Translations under genes and position numbers: made by a program
Assembly: GCA_041568335.1 (NCBI GenBank)
Contig: JBFFZZ010000196.1
Span: 1-6,041, forward strand
DNA: 6,041 nt
Source of the DNA: WVWW01 sp041568335
Lineage (GTDB): Bacteria; Acidobacteriota; Polarisedimenticolia; Polarisedimenticolales; Polarisedimenticolaceae
Direction: 5' to 3'
The notes under the pieces: model-generated
The model's database searches: none
Told to the model about the DNA's origin: nothing
The model's input: only the letters and a program-made list of their open reading frames with translations
In this document: one piece after another, positions 5,006 through 6,041 of the stretch
Layout: every line of letters begins with the position of its first letter
Numbering within the stretch: the first letter of the stretch is position 1

Positions 5006-6041
5006 ATGCGTAATCGTTTACTCTCCGGCTGGCGGCATTTTGTCGTTTTTGCCGTAGTCGTGAGTTTCGTCCTCGCTCCGGTTTTCGCCGGTAGCAAGGA
5101 CCAGATCACGCCCATGATCGACAACCCGCAGGCGACCCCAGGCTTGCAGCAGGTCAATCGTGACGCTCAGCCCGATTCGAGCGTCGGCGATCTCGAACCT
5201 GTCACCCTGTACGCTCGGTCCAACTACGTTTGGCCGTACAGCGTACCGACACCCTACGGCTCGGTGAGCACCGAGAAGCTGGGTGCCCAGGGAACTCTGC
5301 GGACGGTCGTCGGAGCGTTGTCGATCAACGAACTGAGCAACCGTCTGCCGGAGGAGTTGCAGACGGCGAACCAGCTCGACGTCCTGGGAGCGCAGTATTT
5401 CATCGTCGATCTCGACAAGGCGTGGTTGCGCAACGGCGGAGCCGCCGATCTGTCGGCGATCGTCCAGGCTGCCGGCGGTCGAGTGGTCGGCGGGATGCCC
5501 GTCAACGCGGTGATCGCATTGCTGACGCGGGATGCGCTGGTGGACGTGCAGCTGCACGAGGGCGTCAGGGACGTGGTTCCGTTCCCGGCCGCGCTCAAGC
5601 TGCACCCGGACATCGGCCTGACTCCGCTTGCCAACCCGATCAAGGCGGTCTCGACCGTTTACGATCTCGACATCACGTTGTTCCGCGGTGAAGACGCCCA
5701 GCTGGTGGCCAAAGACATCATCGCCCTCGGCGCCGAGGTCACCGCGGCCGCCGGCCGTACGATCCGCGCTTCGGTGGATCGCTCGAAACTGGCGCAGATC
5801 GCTCAGCTCCAGCCCGTCATGGTCATCCACGAGGCGGTCCCGAACCGCCCCGCCGGTGAAGAAACGACAATCACGATCCAGACCGGCGGCTTCCAGGGCC
5901 GCGGGACGATCGGCCCGTACCACCTCGCCGGGATCAACGGCAGCGGCAACGGTGTCGGTGGCACGTCCCCGCAGGTGCTGATGGTCATCGACAGCGGTGC
6001 CCAGCTCGACGCCGCGGACCTCGCGGACACGCACAACTCCG
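5006..6041 (+). CDS. Secreted subtilisin-like (S8) serine protease, N-terminal part, runs off the window
   Basis: The frame stays open from ATG 5006 to the window end (345 codons) with no stop. ATG 5006 has a strong ribosome site. A signal peptide is clear: basic MRNRLLSGWR, hydrophobic FVVFAVVVSFVLAP, likely cut after VFA (residue 28). Residues 29-125 are not recognised. Two propeptide-like modules follow. The first (about 125-205) runs from LGAQYFIVDLDKAWL through GGRVVGGMPVNAVIALL to GVRDVVPFPAALKLHPDIG. The second (about 217-282) has YDLDITLFRGEDAQLVAKDI, then ALGAEV and LAQIAQLQPVMVIHEAVP. This arrangement is known to me from secreted S8 proteases of Planctomycetota, Myxococcota and relatives, where it precedes the catalytic domain and is probably removed. 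The catalytic domain begins near 290, and VLMVIDSGAQLDAADLADTH (324-343) carries the expected Asp-Ser-Gly with Asp329 (5990-5992). The His and Ser of the triad lie beyond the window. It probably degrades protein outside the cell. The family call rests on the Asp motif plus propeptide pattern. Confidence 0.78.
   Translation, partial: MRNRLLSGWRHFVVFAVVVSFVLAPVFAGSKDQITPMIDNPQATPGLQQVNRDAQPDSSVGDLEPVTLYARSNYVWPYSVPTPYGSVSTEKLGAQGTLRTVVGALSINELSNRLPEELQTANQLDVLGAQYFIVDLDKAWLRNGGAADLSAIVQAAGGRVVGGMPVNAVIALLTRDALVDVQLHEGVRDVVPFPAALKLHPDIGLTPLANPIKAVSTVYDLDITLFRGEDAQLVAKDIIALGAEVTAAAGRTIRASVDRSKLAQIAQLQPVMVIHEAVPNRPAGEETTITIQTGGFQGRGTIGPYHLAGINGSGNGVGGTSPQVLMVIDSGAQLDAADLADTHNS

Noticed and set aside
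5018..6034. A 338-codon open frame on the minus strand opposite the protease gene
   Set aside because: The plus strand has the strong ribosome site, signal peptide and subtilase motif. The minus translation is Arg/Asp-rich shadow text without recognisable features.
1..6041. CRISPR array, insertion sequence, tRNA, rRNA, phage or toxin-antitoxin features
   Set aside because: I saw no regularly spaced direct repeats, no transposase-like protein, no terminal inverted repeats and no RNA-gene signatures on either strand.

Overview
The window is about 6 kb of GC-rich bacterial DNA (strong G/C preference at third codon positions, several GTG starts). It reads as an ordinary chromosomal segment of a Gram-negative bacterium. 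The substrate-binding protein has a Sec-type signal with no convincing lipobox. The secreted subtilase has a layout I associate with Acidobacteriota, Planctomycetota and Myxococcota. The exact phylum is a guess; no rRNA, tRNA or other phylogenetic marker is present.

Layout. (a) Positions 1-3868, plus strand: the 3' end of a gene for a beta-sandwich, probably extracytoplasmic protein, then after 15 bases a peptide/nickel-type (family 5) substrate-binding protein, a DppB/OppB-type permease and a DppC/OppC-type permease. Gaps are tiny or the genes overlap, so this is one operon. It ends at a likely intrinsic terminator around 3878-3909. No transporter ATPase gene follows. (b) Positions 3888-4715, minus strand: a convergent gene for LarE, the PP-loop ATP-dependent sulfur transferase of nickel-pincer nucleotide synthesis. 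(c) Positions 4716-5005: a 290-base divergent control region. It holds a good sigma70-type promoter for the rightward gene (TTGACA, 17 bases, TACAAA), a weaker extended -10 for larE, a 20-base perfect dyad in the larE leader, a partial second copy of that dyad overlapping the rightward -10, and several small hairpins. (d) Positions 5006-6041, plus strand: the first 345 codons of a secreted subtilisin-like (S8) protease with a signal peptide and two propeptide-like modules. It is cut by the window end just after the catalytic Asp motif (Asp-Ser-Gly).

How they fit together: the left operon imports a small solute, most likely oligopeptides, through a binding protein and two membrane subunits that must borrow or share ATPases encoded elsewhere. 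The right-hand protease would release peptides outside the cell, so a protein-scavenging lifestyle is a reasonable inference. LarE sits between them. Its cofactor role needs nickel, and family 5 transporters include nickel importers, so a nickel link is possible but not shown. I did not find a clearly new system here. The most interesting unexplained signal is the repeated TCACCG(C/T)AC dyad shared by the two divergent promoters.
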